Assembly (NCBI RefSeq): GCF_947504225.1
Contig: NZ_CANNGT010000008.1
Span: 104,553 to 168,552 of the forward strand
Length of the DNA stretch: 64,000 bases
DNA from: Brumimicrobium ulvae
Lineage (GTDB): Bacteria; Bacteroidota; Bacteroidia; Flavobacteriales_D; Crocinitomicaceae
Direction of reading: 5' to 3'
The notes beneath the pieces are model-generated. The model worked only from the letters and a program-made list of their open reading frames with translations. It ran no database searches and was not told where the DNA came from. The translations under genes were made by a program, and so were the position numbers. Below, piece by piece: positions 61,133 through 64,000 of the stretch. How positions within the stretch are numbered: the first letter of the stretch is position 1; every line of letters begins with the position of its first letter.

Positions 61133-62365
61133 ATGTTATTAAATCGCTTGTGGATCGGATTGTTTATGTCAGCATTGGCTGTTGGATTAGGAAAACTAAT
61201 CTTCTTTGGTGATTTAATGATTTTCAAGGAAATGGTCGACGAGCTATTCGCCAGTGCTGAACTTGCTTTTAAAATTGCTCTGTTCTTAACTGGTGCGCTT
61301 TGCCTTTGGATGGGGATAATGGAAATCGGTGAAAAAGGTGGTGCAATTCGCATTTTAACAAGATTGGTTTCTCCATTATTTGGAAAATTATTTCCTGACA
61401 TTCCAAAGGATCATCCTGCCGTTGGTTCGATGATGATGAATTTCAGTGCCAATATGCTTGGATTAGACAATGCTGCTACTCCTCTTGGACTAAAGGCTAT
61501 GGGACAGTTGCAAGAGCTTAATCCAAAGAAAGACACCGCCTCCAATGCACAAATCATGTTCCTGGTCATGAACACCTCTGGGCTAACCATTATTCCTGTG
61601 AGTATTTTAGCCTACCGTAGTGGAGCTGGATCTACTTCCCCCTCGGAGGTCTTTTTACCAATTCTTATTTCTACTTTTTTCGCATCATTGGTTGGATTAA
61701 TGGTGGTGGCCTACAAACAAAAAATCAACTTATTGAATAAAGTTATTCTTGGATATTTAGGAACACTGACCGTACTCATCGTAGGATTATTGGTTTGGCT
61801 ATACAACAATCCTGATTGGGTTGAACCGGTCTCCAATGTCGGCGGAAATCTACTTTTATTCTCAGTAATTATCACCTTCTTGATACTAGGTATTCGAAAG
61901 AGAATCAATGTCTACGAAGTTTTTATTGACGGTGCAAAAGGAGGTTTCGACGTGGCCATTAAAATCGTTCCTTATTTGGTCGCTATTCTTGTTGCAATTG
62001 GTGTTTTTAAAGCTTCTGGAGCCATGGAAATACTTTTTGATGGTGTTCGCTACCTCTTAAAACTTGCCCATGTGGCCAACACTGAATTCGTAGAAGCTTT
62101 GCCGACTGCATTTATGAAACCCTTCAGCGGAGGTGCTGCACGTGGAATGATGTTAGAAACATTTGCAACCCATGGTGTTGACTCCTTCATTGGTAAAATG
62201 GCGGCTACTTTCCAAGGATCAACCGAAACAACATTTTATGTTTTAGCAGTATACTTTGGTTCTGTGGGCATTAAAAAAACCCGTTATGCTGCTGGTGCAG
62301 GATTAATTGCAGATGCTGCTGGAATTATAGCGGCTATATTTATCTCATTCTTATTTTACACCTAA
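61133..62365 (+). CDS. SpmA/SpmB-like nucleoside-recognition (Gate) domain membrane protein
   Basis: 410 aa, ~10 membrane helices in two Gate-domain halves. First half: ALFLTGALCLWMGIMEIGEK, NFSANMLGLDNAATPLGLKA (SpmA motif). Second half: GAKGGFDVAIKIVPYLVAIL, TAFMKPFSGGAARGMM, TTFYVLAVYFGSVGIKK (SpmB motif). SpmA and SpmB are separate in Bacillus spore maturation; the fused form is usual in Bacteroidota, with unknown transport role. Stop overlaps the next ATG (ATGA). Confidence 0.88.
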   Translation: MLLNRLWIGLFMSALAVGLGKLIFFGDLMIFKEMVDELFASAELAFKIALFLTGALCLWMGIMEIGEKGGAIRILTRLVSPLFGKLFPDIPKDHPAVGSMMMNFSANMLGLDNAATPLGLKAMGQLQELNPKKDTASNAQIMFLVMNTSGLTIIPVSILAYRSGAGSTSPSEVFLPILISTFFASLVGLMVVAYKQKINLLNKVILGYLGTLTVLIVGLLVWLYNNPDWVEPVSNVGGNLLLFSVIITFLILGIRKRINVYEVFIDGAKGGFDVAIKIVPYLVAILVAIGVFKASGAMEILFDGVRYLLKLAHVANTEFVEALPTAFMKPFSGGAARGMMLETFATHGVDSFIGKMAATFQGSTETTFYVLAVYFGSVGIKKTRYAAGAGLIADAAGIIAAIFISFLFYT

Positions 62366-62940
62366 TGAGAAAAAAGCTAGATCAACTCAAGCCAGAAGAT
62401 GCAATTCCATTATTGGTAAGACTCAAAACGCTTATTCTTGGAAAAAATAAACCTGATGGATTTACACGGTTGATGTTTACCTTCTCTTTGTTCTCGTGGT
62501 TGTTACTTACAATTTGGAACGCTGTGAGCTACTTTGTGTTGTTAACTTCTGACATTATTGAAGAAAATAAAGGCTTTTCAGTTAAAGATGTGATAATAAA
62601 AAATGGACAAAACCTGGGCTTTAACGGAGAGGAATTTCTTTCCTCTATCACCACGTTTTATTTCAACAGCTTATTTGTTTGGCTATTCATTTTCTTCGGA
62701 TTGGTATTGATGTACCGTAAAAAACGAATCTATACTTTAGTGGTTTTAGGTGGATTGGCTTTTCATTTTATCTATATGTTTATCGTTCTCGGTTTTCAGT
62801 ATTTTATTGAAGATGTTTCCTTTTTTGATAAAATTCTCTACGGAATTTTAATTGTCGTTGCAATGATTCATTCATTATTAATGAGCAAAGAAAAAAATGC
62901 TGTATTAAATGAGGAAGATGAGATTGCGGATTACAATTAA
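62365..62940 (+). CDS. hypothetical membrane protein
   Basis: 191 aa with four helices (about 33-52, 104-124, 128-150, 155-175) and an acidic tail. Translationally coupled to the SpmAB-like gene by ATGA. It overlaps the convergent hydrolase gene by four bases. No recognised family. Confidence 0.72.
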   Translation: MRKKLDQLKPEDAIPLLVRLKTLILGKNKPDGFTRLMFTFSLFSWLLLTIWNAVSYFVLLTSDIIEENKGFSVKDVIIKNGQNLGFNGEEFLSSITTFYFNSLFVWLFIFFGLVLMYRKKRIYTLVVLGGLAFHFIYMFIVLGFQYFIEDVSFFDKILYGILIVVAMIHSLLMSKEKNAVLNEEDEIADYN

Positions 62941-63977
62941 TCCCCCAAACTCCATTCAATAAATGCATTCATAACATTCTTCCACTCTCCATTTTTATAA
63001 TCTGGTTTCCCATCAACTAATGGAAAAAAGTTATGTTCTAATCCAGGATAACGTTTCACAACATAATTCATTTTGCCTTGTTCGATAAAATATAATGGAA
63101 TCATGTCTGAGTTTACACAACCAATATCTTCGGAGCCGTAGACAATATAAACTGGTATTTTCAATCCTGCCAATTCATGAAGAGATGATTTCGAAAACGA
63201 CCTCCAAGAAGTTAAATGTGGCCTTGCTTTTAAAGAATCATCATTGTGCACACGGGCATAAAATGCATAACGATTGGCTTGCAATGAATCAGCTTCCTCC
63301 CAAGTAATCTCACCTTTTTCAGCACGGACCCTAATTCTCCGTAAAATCTCATGCATCCTTGGTTCATAACTATAGGCTGATAATCCCAAATGCGTAACAT
63401 GCTCATTATCATCTGCAAGTGCAACTGCTACTCTACTGCCTTGAGAATGTCCAAAAACTACAATTTTTGAAGTATCAACATAATCCTCATTCATCATAAA
63501 TTCAATCACTGTATTTGCTCTTCTCACATAATTCTCAAGGTAATCCGCCAATAAAAACTCATCTGTTGGATTTCTTCTTCCAGAATTTCCAATATAAAAG
63601 TATTGCTCTGAAAGCTCTTCAATTTTTGGAACTAATGGAGTTTTGGGCATTGAAATAACGACCACATGATAATGTTTTTTCATGTTTTCTAAATCGAAAT
63701 TTCCAAATTGAAGTGGTGCTATTCTATTGTTTCCAAAATCGACAAACAATGGAACGGGCAAAGAACCTTGACAGAATAATAACAATGTTTTTTTAACATT
63801 TAAAACAGTATCAGCAATCACGAAATCTATAGTATCATTTTCTTGTTCAATACGAAAAGAAGTATAATCTGTTCCTACTACTCTAGTTTGAGACAATGAA
63901 TAATGGATTGAAACTAGAAAAGTGGGACTGTAAAGAATTTTGTGTTTTTGAAAACGAGAGAGCTGAAATATGCACAT
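62937..63977 (-). CDS. alpha/beta hydrolase
   Basis: 346 aa from ATG 63977, close to the window edge; the frame is still open upstream, and residues ~14-32 (KILYSPTFLVSIHYSLSQ) look like a signal peptide with its own start, so the true N-terminus is uncertain. Catalytic nucleophile in VVFGHSQGSRVA, acid region VYIVYGSEDIGC and His in YPGLEHNFFP. Likely a secreted esterase or peptidase of the dienelactone-hydrolase type; substrate unknown. Confidence 0.8.
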   Translation of the reverse strand: MCIFQLSRFQKHKILYSPTFLVSIHYSLSQTRVVGTDYTSFRIEQENDTIDFVIADTVLNVKKTLLLFCQGSLPVPLFVDFGNNRIAPLQFGNFDLENMKKHYHVVVISMPKTPLVPKIEELSEQYFYIGNSGRRNPTDEFLLADYLENYVRRANTVIEFMMNEDYVDTSKIVVFGHSQGSRVAVALADDNEHVTHLGLSAYSYEPRMHEILRRIRVRAEKGEITWEEADSLQANRYAFYARVHNDDSLKARPHLTSWRSFSKSSLHELAGLKIPVYIVYGSEDIGCVNSDMIPLYFIEQGKMNYVVKRYPGLEHNFFPLVDGKPDYKNGEWKNVMNAFIEWSLGD

Positions 63978-64000
63978 TAATTTTGTAGGCCAAATTTTTG

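Overview
The window is AT-rich chromosomal DNA of a Bacteroidota bacterium, almost certainly Flavobacteriales and possibly Crocinitomicaceae/Fluviicola-like (the family is inference). The clues are type IX secretion (T9SS) cargo with type A and type B C-terminal sorting domains, a PorP/SprF protein, a GldH-like lipoprotein, a fused CcoN-CcoO oxidase subunit, DUF1573, DUF2911, DUF6089 and GIN-domain proteins, many short lipoproteins, and promoters of the Bacteroidota type (TTTG - about 19 nt - TAnnTTTG). There is no rRNA operon, CRISPR array, transposase or integrase.

Layout. 0-7.6 kb: a WD40-caspase fusion cut by the left edge, a membrane protein, NagB, and four secreted or lipoprotein genes of unknown role. 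7.6-8.9 kb: three decayed genes in a row (DoxX, TMEM175-like channel, lipoprotein). 9-15.2 kb: a leucine-rich-repeat protein, a DEAD-box helicase, TPR and membrane proteins, a GldH-like lipoprotein, a MepA-type endopeptidase and an SRPBCC protein. 15.2-15.6 kb: a serine hydrolase reduced to its two ends. 15.8-20.4 kb: PriA, tmRNA, then a low-complexity island with ~129-bp repeats around an S23-type four-helix-bundle gene, a very acidic ORF and a 40-bp tandem duplication. 20.5-22.7 kb: a T9SS-exported endonuclease I, a 54-aa DUF1328 protein and an FKBP isomerase.

22.8-29.9 kb: a cbb3 oxidase locus (ccoS, fused ccoNO, ccoQ, ccoP with an extra N-terminal heme c domain, ccoG, ccoH, a TauE/SafE-like copper/sulfur transporter, rhodanese) for high-affinity oxygen respiration. 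30-37.5 kb: DUF1573 lipoprotein, CtpA-type protease, NlpC/P60 hydrolase, a large YfhO-like membrane protein and MiaE. 37.7-42.5 kb: a T9SS type B PKD protein paired with PorP/SprF, AcpH and an MltF-like transglycosylase. 42.7-49.5 kb: DUF2911, DUF748-like, a secreted M1 peptidase, type II sulfide:quinone oxidoreductase and 1-Cys peroxiredoxin.

49.5-53.7 kb: three minus-strand tRNAs (Arg, Pro, Ser), a membrane protein, map, sucC and rpmH. 53.8-64 kb: an MsbA-like ABC exporter, DUF6089 protein, pyrD, HMG-CoA lyase, and a tight operon of GIN protein, two lipoproteins, a glutamine-amidotransferase fold lacking its catalytic Cys and His, an SpmA/SpmB-like membrane protein and a small membrane protein, with a convergent alpha/beta hydrolase at the right edge.

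Most of the window is ordinary core genome. The parts most worth a second look are the tmRNA-adjacent repeat/S23 island, the run of decayed genes, the split-heme CcoP, the catalytically dead amidotransferase fold, and the shared extended promoter in front of the tRNA genes.
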